A stretch of DNA of 54,797 nucleotides from Paraburkholderia nodosa (GCF_001718195.1 NZ_MCNV01000041.1:1-54797), one strand, 5' to 3'; positions 43,701-53,617 are shown, numbered from the stretch's first letter. The notes: generated from the sequence alone by a model not told the origin. Made by a program: numbers and translations.

Positions 43701-46207
43701 GAGACAGACGTCGACTGCGTGACCACTTTGGTCGAGGGTCAGATAGACATCCATTTGCAGACACGTGACCTGCGCCTGTTCGACCGTGGTCCTGGCACGG
43801 CTTGATAGCACGGATAGTCGCTCTTGCGCGACCGATAACCGGCCGGTGAGGAATTCGCATTCGGCAAGGTTCAACTGCAGCGCAAAGACCAGATCGCGCC
43901 TGCGTTCCCAACAATCGTCCCGCATGAGGTCCGCACCGGCGCTCAGATAGGTGAGCGCCGATGCATAGGCTGTTGACGCTTTTGCCCGCTGGCCGGCGCT
44001 CAGGTTGAACCCGGCCAGCTGCTCACGCTCTTGCCGGGAGGTCACCAGCGCTGCGCCACGGTTCAGTTGTGTAACGATCTCGAAGATCGCCGCTTCACGT
44101 TTGTCAGCGGGCGTTAGCGCCGCGAGCAGGCGTCCGATACGCAGGTGGACGCCGGCGCGCGAGTGCTCCGGGATCAATGAATACGCCGCTTCCTGTACGC
44201 GGTCGTGTGCGAACCGGTAGGCAAGTTCCAGTTGCTCGACCAGCCCTTGATCGACCGCTGGCTGCAGTAGCGCCCGGACCGCCTGCCTGGAGACCCCCAA
44301 AACCTTCGGTAACATCGCGACGGGGGCGGCGTTGCCAAGGCAGGCGAGCTGTTGCAACGCGCGCTGCGTTTCGATGGGCAAGCGTGCGAGCTTCGCGACC
44401 ATCAGGTCCACCACGTTGTCGGTATATCCCTTGCTGTGAATGCTGGGCAGATCCCAGCGCCAGCAGGTCGTGTCATGGTCGAAGGTGACCAGATCGACAT
44501 CAGCAAGCGTGTGCACGAACTGGATCACAAAAAACGGATTGCCGGCCGTTTTCTCATGCACGAGCGCGGCAAGCGGTGCGGCGCGTTCACGCTCGCAGCA
44601 AAGTGTTTCGGCAATCAGTTGCTCCACGTGCTCGCGGGCGAGCGGCTCAAGGGCAATTTCGTCGAGCCTTGCGCCTGTGGTCCTGACGGTTTGAAGTTTG
44701 CGCATTAGTGGATGCTCAGCATCAACTTCATTTGCGCGGTAGGCGCCGATCAGCATCAGGTATCGCTGGTCTGGCCGGGTGAGGAGATCTTCCACTAGGT
44801 CCAGCGTCGCGGCGTCGAGCCATTGCAGGTCATCGAGAAACAGGGCCAGCGGATGTTCACGTTGGGCGAAGACACCGATGAAGCGCCGGAAAACGAGCTT
44901 GAAGCGGCGTCGCTCCTCGTGAGGTTCGAGTTCCGGGACGGGTGGCGGATCGCCGATGATGAGCTTCAGTTCCGGGATCAGTTCGGTCATAAGGCGCGCA
45001 TTCGGCCCTAGTGCCCCGATCAACGTGTCGCGCCAGATGGCCAGTTCCCTGTCGTGCTTGCCAAGGAGCGGTCGCACCAGCCCCTGAAAGGCTTGCACCA
45101 GTGTCGAGTACGGTATGTCGCGTTTGTACTGGTCGAACTTGCCCGACGCGAACAGCCCCCGCGGCGGTACAAGCGCCCTGTGCAATTGGTTGACGACTGC
45201 GGACTTGCCGATGCCGGAATAGCCGGACACCAGCACCAGCCCAGGCGTGCCGCTCGTGACGACGCGCTCGAACGCAGCGACCATGGCCTCTATCGCGCGC
45301 TCGCGCCCGTAAAGCTTCTCGGGGATGCGAAGCTTGTCGGATGTGTCACGTTCGCCCAGCACGAAGGCATCGATGTGGTGCTGGCGCTGCCAATCGGACA
45401 GGCACCGCCGCAGATCATGCTCGACACCGGCCGCAGTCTGATAGCGTTCCTCGGGAGTCTTGGCGAGCAGCTTCATGACAAGTTCCGAGACGACAGCCGG
45501 CACACTTGCTACCCGCGCGCCGGGCGGTACCGGGTTGCGTGCAACATGGCAATGTACCCACTCCATCGGGTCGGCCGCGGTGAACGGCAGGGTTCCTGTG
45601 AGCATCTGATAGAGCGTGACTCCGAATGCGTAGAGGTCGCTGCGCGAATCGATCGAGCGGCTCATCCGCCCAGTCTGCTCGGGCGCCATATAGGCGAGGG
45701 TACCGACGATCGTTTCCGGCGGTTCCGGCGATTGCCGTTCATACGTGCGTCGAGAGGCGCTGCCAAAGCCAGTGAGCCGCACGTGGCCGTCGACGCAGTC
45801 CACCAGAATATGCGCGGGTTTGATGTCCTTATGCACGAGGCCGTGCTGATGGACTTTACCCAGCGCCGCTGCAATGCCCACAGCGAGGGACAACACATGT
45901 CCCACCTCGCCAGGTCCGCCGATTTGCCGCTCGAGCAGTTCGCCAAGCGGATCCTCGAGCACTAGTACCATCCGTGCGTCATCGCGCACCAGCTTCAAAG
46001 GGCGCGCTGCCCACTGTTGAGTACGTCCTTCAGCGCGAACTCGTGAGCGAGGCGTTCGAGAAGGGCGGTTGGGGGATGTTCGTCGGCGGGACGTACCACC
46101 AGCACACTGCCGGTGCCGCCGGTGGGCTGGACCCGGTAGAGCGTGAGCTCACCATCCTCCCGCAGTATGCTTGCGCGATTTACGTCGGTACCGTGTAGGG
46201 AGTTCAT
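40770..46207 (-). pseudogene. Ser/Thr kinase-AAA-GAF-PAS-histidine kinase giant sensor, N-terminal frameshift
   Basis: Conceptual product of about 1,810 residues from the ATG at 46207. Counting from the downstream open frame (1,742 codons, start at 45998), the domains are: a Ser/Thr kinase lobe (HKDIKPAHILVD near 56-68, GTLAYMAPEQTGRM); an AAA/NTPase domain (Walker A SGYSGIGKSAVVN near 258, LALFLDDLQWLDA Walker B); a long helical repeat region; a GAF domain (about 1235-1390); a PAS domain (about 1400-1510); a HisKA_3 phosphoacceptor (KHIAREMHDELGQHLTAL near 1543); and HATPase (EVRDDGRGFDV). An extra base near 46008 puts the first 70 codons out of frame. Translation from an internal TTG could still give most of the protein. 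Kinase residues deviate (H for N after DIKP, TGFG for DFG), as is common in this family. Confidence 0.85.
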
Positions 46208-46255
46208 CTGACGTAGTTTATCGTCGCGCTCGTGCCCGTCAATCAAGAGAGGCAA

Positions 46256-46610
46256 CTCATTCGTCTGCTCATACAGCGGCGGACGTGCCCTTCAAGCACA
46301 CTACACGGCAACATCTGTGGAGTCAGCAACGCGTGTAGAGCCAGGCGTTCTCCTCTACAACCGCCTCAAGTCGGCCGTGCTGGAGCCGAATCAGTACTTT
46401 CATTTATTGGCTAGCTAGCCCATGTGGCGCGGCCTTGGTCGACACAGCCGTCCCTTCCAACGGCGGAACCTGAAGGGGCTCGATGAGGGCTATCGACTAC
46501 GTCGTCGCCAGCCCCGGTATCAAGTCGTTCACGTCTACGGCGTCGACCGGCTTCTGATTGAGAAAGACCAGTACCCGGCGGCGCGTAGCACGGTAACGCA
46601 CCGAGGCGCG
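46256..46610. other. Intergenic, nothing recognised
   Basis: This stretch lies upstream of the giant kinase gene and next to the IS5 remnant. Its promoter should lie here but no clear hexamers are seen. TTGGCTAGCTAGCCCA at about 46403-46418 is a small imperfect palindrome. Confidence 0.3.
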
Positions 46611-47036
46611 TCAGCCCCGGCGACGTCGACGGACTACGTTGTTACAATTGTCCGCTAGGCTCATGACTTCGGTGAAGAACGCTTCCACGACTTCATGCTC
46701 CAGCAACCGGTCGCGGTTCTTCGAGAACACCGAGTGGTCCCACACGGCGACCTCAATCCCCAGCCCGACAAACCAGCGGAACAGCAGGTTGTAGCGCATC
46801 TGCTCCATCAGCATGCGCTCGCTGCGCACTGAGTAGAACACCTGCAACAGCAGCGCCCGCATCAGCTTCTCAGGCGCAATCGAGACACGGCCGGTGTCCG
46901 CATAGATGACGCTGAACAGCCCGTTGAGTCGTTTCAACGCATCATTCACCAGCAACCGGATCGGTCGCAATGGGTGATCTGCCGGGACGAGGTCCTCCAG
47001 CTTGACCCTGCATCTCATCCATTCCGCGCGTCGCAT
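46611..47036 (-). pseudogene. IS5-family transposase, N-terminal half
   Basis: A 141-codon frame encodes the DUF772 N-terminal domain of an IS5/IS1182-like transposase: VKLEDLVPADHPLRPIRLLV, IYADTGRVSIAPEKLMRALL, YSVRSERMLMEQMRYNLLFRWF and VWDHSVFSKNRDRLLEHEV. Similarity ends after VMSLAD, and the catalytic half is missing. Confidence 0.85.
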
Positions 47037-47242
47037 CCGCTACCAAAGATCATGAACACGATATCCATAACGCTCGTCCCTCAAACCCCGTTTACACGGG
47101 ATCCAAATTCAACAGCCTGTTAGGGAAGCTATAAACTGATCCACCTGTCTCGAGCGCTCCATCACTTTGTCGCGTGAGGCCGCCACGACTGACGAACCCA
47201 ATGCCTACGACGTGATCGCGCGACTCACTAGTCCCGCTTGAG

Positions 47243-48232
47243 CGCAAACAATTGCTGTCGGCGGCTCGTAGCCAAACGGTGCGCGCAGCGGACACGCGGC
47301 GTGCCCGGTTGATCCTGATGCTTGACGACGGAGAGACACGTGAGGCGATCATGCGGCGGCTGCGCTGTGACTCCCGCTTCATTAGTCGTTGGTCGAGCCG
47401 GTTCCTGGCCGAGCGGCTGGCAGGCCTGTACGCGCGCCATCCGGGACGAGCTCCGGTGCATCCGCCTGACAAGCTGGAGGCGCGGGTTCTGAATCTCACG
47501 CTCAAGCATCGACCTGCGGACGGCTCGACGCATTGGAGCAGTTATAAGCTTGCTGCTGCTTTGGGCGATGTGGGTGCCTCGACGATTCAGCGCATCTGGC
47601 GAAAGCACGGCGTGCGGCCCCATCGGCTCGATACGCACATGGTTTCAAATGATCCTGACTTCGAGACCAAGGCGGCAGACGTGATCGGGCTGTATCTGAA
47701 CCCGCCCGCACGCGCGGCGATGTTCTGCGTAGATGCGAAGACGGTCATTCAGGCCCTGGATCGTAAAGACCGGATGCTGCCGCTGTCACCCGGACGCGCC
47801 GAGAGCCACGGCATCGAATACAAGCGCAACGGCACGCTGAGCCTGATCGCCGCGCTCAACACGACGACGGGGGAAGTCATCGGCAAGACGGCGCCGCGCC
47901 ATACTAGCGAGCAGTTCGTGGCCTTTCTCGCCGACGTTAGCCAGCGGCCCAAACAAGAGATCCATATGATCTGCGACAACGTCAGCAGCCACAAGACCCC
48001 GCGCGTGCAAGAGTTCCTGCGGCAACACCGAAACGTGCGGTTGCACTACACGCCGACCTATACCTCTTGGCTCAATCAGGTGGAGAACTGGTTCTCGCGC
48101 ATCCAGCGCGACGTGATTGCGTGAGGCATCTTCACCACGGTAAAGGATCTGGAGCGCAAGCTGATGCGCTGTATCCGCGAGCACAACAAGAATCCCAAGC
48201 CGATTAAATGGAAGTACGGCGATCCATCGCGG
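47243..48232 (+). pseudogene. IS630-family transposase with internal stop
   Basis: The plus strand encodes an IS630-type transposase: HTH part (ETREAIMRRLRCDSRFISRW, GASTIQRIWRKHGVRPHRL) and DDE domain with MFCVDAKTVIQAL (first D), HMICDNVSSHKTPRV (second D) and TSWLNQVENWFSRIQRDVIA (E). At 48122-48124 a TGA replaces the expected Arg codon (CGA). Downstream the frame still reads GIFTTVKDLERKLMRCIREHNKNPKP. The true start is uncertain (47243-47252). One point mutation inactivates it; the last about 35 residues are after the essential acid triad. Confidence 0.8.
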
Positions 48233-48990
48233 CGAATTCGACGAGTGCCATTTCAATGACGCAGTTGACTAGCGAGACGAAAAGGCCAGCAATGGTCGCG
48301 CTCATCAGGTTCGACAAAGTGGCCGCAGTCAGCGCCCGCAGACCATATCGGCCGACGCGTCCGCGGATGTCCGGGTTGATCGCGCCGAAGCTACCGGTCA
48401 AGATTGCGATCGAGGAAAAATTGGCGAACCCGCACAATGCGAATGAGACAATCGCCAATGTTTTAGGCGTCAAGATTTGCAGCCCGCTTGCGGCAACCTG
48501 AGCTGTAGTTTGCAGGTACGGTGCCAAACCTGTATAAGCAACATACTCGTTCAAGATCAATTTCACGCCAATGAAGTTTCTGGCGATCGATGCGTCGTGT
48601 CAAGGTGCGCCGATCAGCCACGCAAGTGGTAAGAAGAGTAGCCCAAGCAGCGACTGCAAGGTTACATCGTGGAACCCGATGAAGGTTGCGATGCCTGAGA
48701 CCATGTTATTGAGCAGGGCAATGAGACCAATGAAAGTGATCAGCATCGCCGCCACGTGCATTGCGATCTTCACGCCAACAGCACCGCCCGCGGCAACTGC
48801 ATCGATGACGTTGGCAGCTAGCTTCTTATCGAACTCCAGTGAGTCGACTTCATTGTGATTCATCTCGGTAACCGGGCAGATTATCTTCCCGAAAAGAATA
48901 CCGCCCGGTCCCGCCATGAAAGACGCCGCGATCAGAGGCTCTGTCGCGATCAGGTTGGCGGGACGAGAAAGCCCCGATATGATGAGGATT
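48204..48990 (-). pseudogene. nupC: NupC-type concentrative nucleoside transporter, broken
   Basis: The minus strand carries the C-terminal part of a CNT-family sodium- or proton-coupled nucleoside permease: AASFMAGPGGILFGKIICP, VIDAVAAGGAVGVKIAMHVAAMLITFIGLIALLN, then after a TGA in place of a Trp codon (48597-48599), HDASIARNFIGVKLILNEYVAYTGL and FALCGFANFSSIAILTGSFGAINP. The N-terminal gate and first helices are missing, cut near 48990 by IS6 debris. The 3' end is overlapped by the IS630 remnant. It is non-functional. Confidence 0.82.
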
Positions 48991-48992
48991 AC

Positions 48993-49300
48993 TTACATGG
49001 CCAGCGAATAAAATTGCTCGGCAGCAGTCAACTGGATCCCAGCGGCTTTCATCTGCCCCTTCCTGATCATATGCATCACTCGATGCCAGGCAGGATGATG
49101 CGGGCGCAACGAAAATCCTTGAAGCCCATCATGGGTTTGACAATCCGTTTGATGGAGCGATGGTCCTGTTCGACAACGTTGTTCAGGTATTTGGGAAATC
49201 CACCGTCTTTCCGGCCTTGTCCGCAGCGCGATAAAGGTATTTCCACTGGCCACGCACCTTGGCGTACGTCTCGTCCACCGCCAGCTCTTGCCGGGGCGGC
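48993..49300 (-). pseudogene. Internally deleted IS6-family transposase
   Basis: The minus strand contains VDETYAKVRGQWKYLYR and ADKAGKTVDF, joined directly to PKYLNNVVEQDHRSIKRIVK and MMGFKDFRCARIILPGIE, then MHMIRKGQMKAAG in another frame with a stop at 48993-48995. The section with the second catalytic Asp has been deleted, and the N-terminal part before VDETY is also absent. It is a second example of an internally shortened IS6 copy in this window. Confidence 0.75.
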
Positions 49301-49630
49301 CAGTGGAAATGTTTGCACTGGGCCGCATGAAAAAAACTGCTGCTCCACACAGTTTGTTCTGGCTGAACTGCATATCAATTATTTTGATGTTAATTGTCTT
49401 GTGTCTCTCCCCCTAGGAGGCGAAACTTTTATCTCGCGCGGGCAGTGTGCGGTAACCAAGCGGGCTCGCCAACGGTTGAAAGATTGATTCAGAGTAGTGG
49501 GCGGCACCTCTTAAATCAGTAGGATCAGGTATGGTCGTTGAGCCACTAGCTGCTCAGGAATGGTTCGGCACCTTGCTGATGTTAGGCGGTGCATCACATC
49601 GCGTTTCCAATATCTCCTTCGTAAATTTAT
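49301..49630. other. Intergenic, nothing recognised
   Basis: No gene is recognised between the IS6 relic and the orphan ORF at 49631. Neither a clear promoter nor a strong ribosome-binding site is seen before 49631. Confidence 0.35.
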
Positions 49631-50059
49631 ATGGCAGAGCTCGCAAAAATTACCGATGACACCCTTGGTGCTGTGCAAATTTGGGGGTTCCATGGAGAAT
49701 GCAACGTAAGGGACGTCGCGGCGGCTGTTGAGGAGATCGCTGCGGGGCTAAAGGGCGACGGGCATACAATTCACGTGATGTCAGGCACCCACGGCTGTTG
49801 CGTGGGGCGAGTCGGTGCTGTCGCAATGCGCGAGCAAAGGTTTTCGGAACAAGATCGGGCTCTTGCCCACCCCATGACGGCAGACAACAAGGCCATTGTT
49901 GTGGCTGTCCACGACTTCAATACGGACAAGTTGCCGGCTCCCGACTATGTGTCCGCAGCGATGGCCAAGCTCAACAAGGACATCCGCACGATCGTGGCAG
50001 AGACGCCCGGGATTCCTACATTCCTGCTCGCCTATTGCTGCAGTGCAGGCACGAAGTAG
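49631..50059 (+). CDS. Hypothetical protein, 142 residues
   Basis: A clean open frame with consistent codon use. The pattern is an alternating alpha/beta protein: IWGFHGECNVRDVAAAVEEI, IHVMSGTHGCCVGRVGAVAMRE, KAIVVAVHDFNTDKLPAPDYV, and a Cys-rich C-terminus TFLLAYCCSAGTK. There is no signal peptide or membrane segment. Two pairs of adjacent cysteines (Cys56-57 in HGCCVG and the CC near the C-terminus) could bind metal or form a disulfide. I do not recognise the family; it may be a small enzyme-like or effector-associated protein. No RBS is obvious. Confidence 0.55.
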   Translation: MAELAKITDDTLGAVQIWGFHGECNVRDVAAAVEEIAAGLKGDGHTIHVMSGTHGCCVGRVGAVAMREQRFSEQDRALAHPMTADNKAIVVAVHDFNTDKLPAPDYVSAAMAKLNKDIRTIVAETPGIPTFLLAYCCSAGTK

Positions 50060-50191
50060 CAGCGATGGGTTCCGCGGGGTTTTGTCTTCAAGTCGCCCCG
50101 GGCATGCAGCCAATCCACTGCTCGCTCAGCCCGAGCCGGAGCGAATGAGCCGTCCGGCGCGGCCGGGCCAACTCAAGTCCGAAGCAAGTCG

Positions 50192-50530
50192 ATGAAGCGC
50201 GACTGGCCCGTCATGCGGACGGCCGACGCGGCGCGCACTCGCACGTTCAGGAAAGCTGATCTGATCGCGGCGCTGTGTGATCGTGCGGGGCTAAGCCGGG
50301 AGGAGGCGACTGAAATGATCGAGGCGTTTTTCGAGACCCTACGCGCCACGCTGGCTGCCGGCGAAACGGTCAAGCTTGCCGGGTTCGGGGTCTTTGCGTT
50401 GCGTGACAAGCCACCGCGCCCCGGACGCAATCCGCAGACCGGCGTCGCTGCGCCCATTGCGGCACGCCGCATCGTAAAGTTTCGCGCCAGCGCGCAGCTG
50501 CAGGCGCGCGTGGAGCGGGATGACGCATGA
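50192..50530 (+). CDS. ihfA: Integration host factor alpha-like protein
   Basis: A 112-residue DNA-bending protein of the HU/IHF family, best matching the alpha subunit. Helices FRKADLIAALCDRAGLSREEATEMIEAFFETL are followed by the beta arm KLAGFGVFALRDKPPRPGRNPQTG, with the proline at the arm tip that intercalates into DNA, and IAARRIVKFRASAQL. The ATG at 50213 is an alternative start that trims seven residues. It is a divergent, IS-flanked paralogue, probably additional to a core ihfA. With the toxin-antitoxin genes nearby, it suggests plasmid- or island-derived DNA. Confidence 0.85.
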   Translation: MKRDWPVMRTADAARTRTFRKADLIAALCDRAGLSREEATEMIEAFFETLRATLAAGETVKLAGFGVFALRDKPPRPGRNPQTGVAAPIAARRIVKFRASAQLQARVERDDA

Positions 50531-51385
50531 AGAATGAAAGATCCCCCCAGGTCGCGCTGATTCGGGCAGCCCCGTGCTGAGGCGAACCGTTGTGTGGGTG
50601 ATCGCGTTCATTGACGGTGCAACGACCCGGTGGTGGGGCAGCATCAATGACTGGCAGCCGGACGAAACCCGTCTGAGCTCGGCGCCACGCTTGAGCGCTA
50701 CCTTGGGCTCGTGGAAGCGTACCGGGCAGGCCGGGTGCCACAGCGCACGCACTCATGGTGTACCGCGACGGCACGTTCGCTTCGGTGATGCTGGGCGGCA
50801 GCACGCCTGAGGCCATCGGGTCTTACCCAGCAAGGCAGCGGGGGTGGCGCGCACGCGCAACGCCGCCCTTGGCTGAAGGCATGACCCGGCAGGCGCACTG
50901 AAGACTGATCGCCACTGCTTCGGCGCGTGAAACTCCCCCCCAGAAATGCGAACGTATTGCACCGCCCCTGTCAGGACAGGCAAGTACATCCCGGCCGGTT
51001 TTCGGCCACAGTACAGGAACGTGACGTTTTCAAGTGGAGGCGCACGAAGGGAAGATGGAGAGCCTTCATAAAAAACGGGAGAAGTCGGTGGGAAAACAGG
51101 CAAGGCACCCTGACGGCGGCGCGAGACAGCCTTTGAGGGACGGGGCTCAGTCAACCAGTCCCGTTGTTTTGATCGCCCAGCGGATGGAATTGGCACGCAA
51201 TCCGGCGACGGGCAAGGAGATCAACGAGGCGACAGGAATCATCCGGGTGAAGACGCCCCTCTGCAGGGTAGCAATGCCCGCGTCGGCTATTCAGCAAGTT
51301 TCTTTTTTCCGCACCGTGCCCCGGTTCACGGTTCCATTCTTGACGGGAGAAGTCAACGCTCAGTCCACACGAATTTGCAACCCTG
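50531..51385. other. Decayed region with an HU-like scrap
   Basis: No intact gene. At about 51178-51290 one plus frame reads RMELARNPATGKEINEATG, where RNPATGKEI is the diagnostic DNA-binding arm of HU proteins, so a degenerate HU gene may have been here. At 50755-50901 a 48-codon frame (MVYRDGTFASVMLGGSTPEA) is open but unidentified. The rest shows no signal. Confidence 0.35.
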
Positions 51386-51664
51386 ATGCTGGTTCGCCAC
51401 GCAGCGGATCAGCTCGACATGAACCGCGCCGAACTGGACGCGCTCCTCGAACGGCAACTGGTGATGCTGGAACACGGCTCCGTGGGCAGGCGTCGCGCGC
51501 ACCTGACGGAAAGGGGGCGGCCAGTCCTCGACGTGCTGCATCCGGACAGCGTTGAGCGGCGAAATCGCGCACCCGGGGCTAACGCAGGCGGCGATGCCAG
51601 GGACGGAGTTCCCAGGCCAGTGTTCGCCGCGACGGATTCCGCAATGCCGCAAGACGGAGGCTGA
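51386..51664 (+). CDS. Small hypothetical protein
   Basis: A 92-residue frame. The first 50 residues (MLVRHAADQLDMNRAELDALLERQLVMLE, then GRRRAHLTERGRPVLDVL) look like a winged-helix-type small protein also common as an uncharacterised conserved family in Burkholderia. The frame is protein-like upstream of the ATG (SPHEFATL), but after a stop codon, so the N-terminus may be truncated. The C-terminal 35 residues are low complexity. No function can be assigned. Confidence 0.4.
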   Translation: MLVRHAADQLDMNRAELDALLERQLVMLEHGSVGRRRAHLTERGRPVLDVLHPDSVERRNRAPGANAGGDARDGVPRPVFAATDSAMPQDGG

Positions 51665-51949
51665 ATACTGGTGTCCCGAATGACGACTACCGCGACGGCA
51701 GTCGCGCATATCAGGTGCAAGAAAAGGCAACGAAAATAGGGCGCTGGGCTGCACCGCGGCAAAGAGGGATAACTGATAACGACGGCCATTAGGAATCCCG
51801 CGTCCGCCCGGGCACTACTGCGCTACAACCCCGGCTCGCTGGCCGGGCTCCCGCATTCCGGTACGGTCACAATAATCTACAGGAAGGCAGGAGGACGAAG
51901 ATGTCGTCATTGCCGTCACCGGCGGATAATTGTTGCGTCATCCTGACGC

Positions 51950-52288
51950 TCACATGAGTCGAAGGACGATCCTCTGGAGCAGGGCCGGCAGGTCGCGTCG
52001 CGTATCGACCACGAGGTGAATGAAAACCGTGTCGTCCCGCACCTGGTAGATGATCCGGTTCCTGCCGCATAGGGCCTGCCGGAAACGCTCATCGACGAAG
52101 CCTTCGAGTTCGGCAGGAATATGGCCACTGTTGGGATACTGGCGAATCTGCGTGATGGTTTCCTGAATCTGCGCCGATGTCTGACGCCAGGTCTCCCATC
52201 CGAAGGTTCGGACAATGTAACTTCTCAGCTCGTCGATGCCGATCCGCGCGGTCGGCAGGACGCGGTACTTCAGCGGCGAGGCCGGCAT
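51950..52288 (-). CDS. ParE/RelE-family toxin
   Basis: A 112-residue type II toxin of the RelE/ParE superfamily: LPTARIGIDELRSYIVRTFG, then ETITQIRQYPNSGHIPAELEGF, FRQALCGRNRIIYQVRDDTVFIHLVVDTRRD. The R-x-I-Y-x-V core with a following H/D is characteristic; sequence alone cannot separate gyrase poisoning (ParE) from ribosome-dependent mRNA cleavage (RelE). Its ATG overlaps the antitoxin stop (TGATG), so the pair is translationally coupled. The antitoxin lies directly upstream, the usual order. Confidence 0.88.
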   Translation of the reverse strand: MPASPLKYRVLPTARIGIDELRSYIVRTFGWETWRQTSAQIQETITQIRQYPNSGHIPAELEGFVDERFRQALCGRNRIIYQVRDDTVFIHLVVDTRRDLPALLQRIVLRLM

Positions 52289-52572
52289 CAGCGAAGTTTT
52301 TCCTGGCGGTCGAGTTCGTTGAGCTCCCCGAAGAATTCGTCGCCGTCGACATGGTCGTCGCGCTCGATATGCTTCTGGCCGATGGCCAGGATCTTCAGCA
52401 GCGCGATGGTCTGCTGGGTCGCGTCGTAGGTTCGCACGTCCTGGACCACGAGTTTTGCTTCACCGTTCTGCGTGATGATGAGCGGCTCTCCCGAGTCGGT
52501 GAGGTCCTTGACGATCTGGGCGGCTTCGCTTTTGAGGTAGCTGATCGGCTTGACGTGATCGGCGAGGTGCAT
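52288..52572 (-). CDS. Phd/YefM-family antitoxin
   Basis: A 94-residue antitoxin from the ATG at 52572 (MHLADHVKPISYLKSEAAQIVKDL). The N-terminal Phd/YefM DNA-binding fold is complete (EPLIITQNGEAKLVVQDVRTYDATQQTIALLKI), and the flexible C-terminal tail (HVDGDEFFGELNELDRQEKL) should wrap the toxin. The frame is open for 34 codons upstream, but these do not look like the family. A palindrome at 52587-52611 lies just upstream. The pair appears intact, so it may stabilise this decaying segment. Confidence 0.9.
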   Translation of the reverse strand: MHLADHVKPISYLKSEAAQIVKDLTDSGEPLIITQNGEAKLVVQDVRTYDATQQTIALLKILAIGQKHIERDDHVDGDEFFGELNELDRQEKLR

Positions 52573-52586
52573 GGGGCGCTCCGTTG

Positions 52587-52611
52587 GGTCTAATAGGACT
52601 AAATATAGACC
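52587..52611. promoter_or_regulatory. Operator-like dyad upstream of the toxin-antitoxin pair
   Basis: GGTCTA, 13 nt, TAGACC is a perfect 6-bp inverted repeat starting 15 nt upstream of the antitoxin start, with an internal TAGTCC/GGACTA near-repeat. This matches the usual autoregulatory site bound by Phd-type antitoxin/toxin complexes. Confidence 0.5.
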
Positions 52612-52786
52612 GTTATCGGTCACATCGCAACCGGCTACGAGGCTGGCAGCCGGCGTATTTAACATAATTAACATTATCGCAGTTTTATGTGTGGCAGCTA
52701 TATCCTAATGTCGTGTTCTGGCTATTTACAGATGTCGCGTTTTTGACCACTGGCATGCTGGGCGGCTCGTGCGAACTACGGAGCCG

Positions 52787-53208
52787 GCGATGCGACCAGG
52801 CGAACTGGTGACACTAACGATGCGAGAGCTAGACCGACTCAAGATGATCCAGGCGGTGGCCGAAACCGGTTTGAAGCCTGGGCGCGCTGCTGAACGGCTG
52901 GGCCTGAGCGTGCGCCAGGTCGAGCGGCTGGTGCTCCGGTATCGCGAGCACGGACCAGCCGGTGTGGCTTCGGGCCGACGCGGACGGCCAGGCAACCGCA
53001 AGCTCGACGAAGGCCTGGCGTTGCGCGCGCTGACCATCATCCGTGAGCGCTATGCCGATTTTGGACCGACGCTGGCTGCCGAGAAGCTGTGGGAATGCCA
53101 CGGCCTGCGGCTCGCGAAGGAAACGGTGAGGAAGCTCATGACGGACGCCGGACTGTGGGTGCCTCGCCGGCAGCGGCCACCGAAGGTGTATCAGCCAAGG
53201 GCACGGCG
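52787..53208 (+). pseudogene. ISNCY-family transposase, N-terminal part
   Basis: From the ATG at 52787 the plus strand encodes a helix-turn-helix domain (LTMRELDRLKMIQAVAETG, GRAAERLGLSVRQVERLVLRYREHG) and a second helical domain (RERYADFGPTLAAEKLWECHGLRLAKETVRKLM). It ends at VYQPRARR, just before the DDE domain (normally an ...QIDGS... block). At about 53208 the sequence switches to a LysR-effector-like remnant on the other strand, so the catalytic part was lost. Confidence 0.85.
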
Positions 53209-53612
53209 TGCACCAGCCCATAGCCGAGATCGTCTAGGATCGCATTGAGCAACGCCACCGGCGAAGGAAAATAGTGCCTCGGGTACCGGCCGACCGTCAC
53301 ACCGAAATGTGAACGGAAGAACACGTCATGCAGGGCGTCCTTCCGGTCAAACAGGATGGCGGTGGCCTTGAGCGCGCCCGGCAAGGTCAGGCCACCGGCG
53401 AAATATTCGTGCGCGAAACATAACGTCCCGTACCGTCCGTAATGGCTGACTCGAAATCCTCTCCTCGGGTCGGGTGCCAGCCAGTCCTGGACCATACGTC
53501 TCAACGACACTCCCGAAATCGCCATAAGTTCCTCCATCATTTCGACGGCGACGGTACTGCGCCCCTGAAGATCAACAGTCGTTAACACGCGGTTGATAGC
53601 GCCACCAAGACC
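53205..53612 (-). pseudogene. LysR (ArgP-like) effector-domain remnant
   Basis: The minus strand reads RRGFRVSHYGRYGTLCFAHEYFAGGLTL, ILFDRKDALHDVFFRSHFGV and YPRHYFPSPVALLNAILDDLGYGLV. This resembles the second half of an ArgP/IciA-type LysR effector domain (LGRM-YxxV, FxRKDxLHDxF, YVPSxxAFxxAIxxGxGYG patterns). The N-terminal DNA-binding part is absent and the upstream 40 residues are not clearly related. It is cut at 53205 by the ISNCY remnant. Confidence 0.5.
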
Positions 53613-53617
53613 TAGAC

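Noticed and set aside
45054..45965. 303-codon plus-strand frame antisense to the giant kinase
   Set aside because: Shadow of the kinase/AAA coding region; no recognisable protein pattern and no RBS.
53136..53593. Downstream part of a 279-codon minus frame beginning inside lpdA
   Set aside because: Its first half is an out-of-frame lpdA shadow; only the portion at about 53205-53612 resembles a LysR effector domain, so it was annotated as a remnant only.
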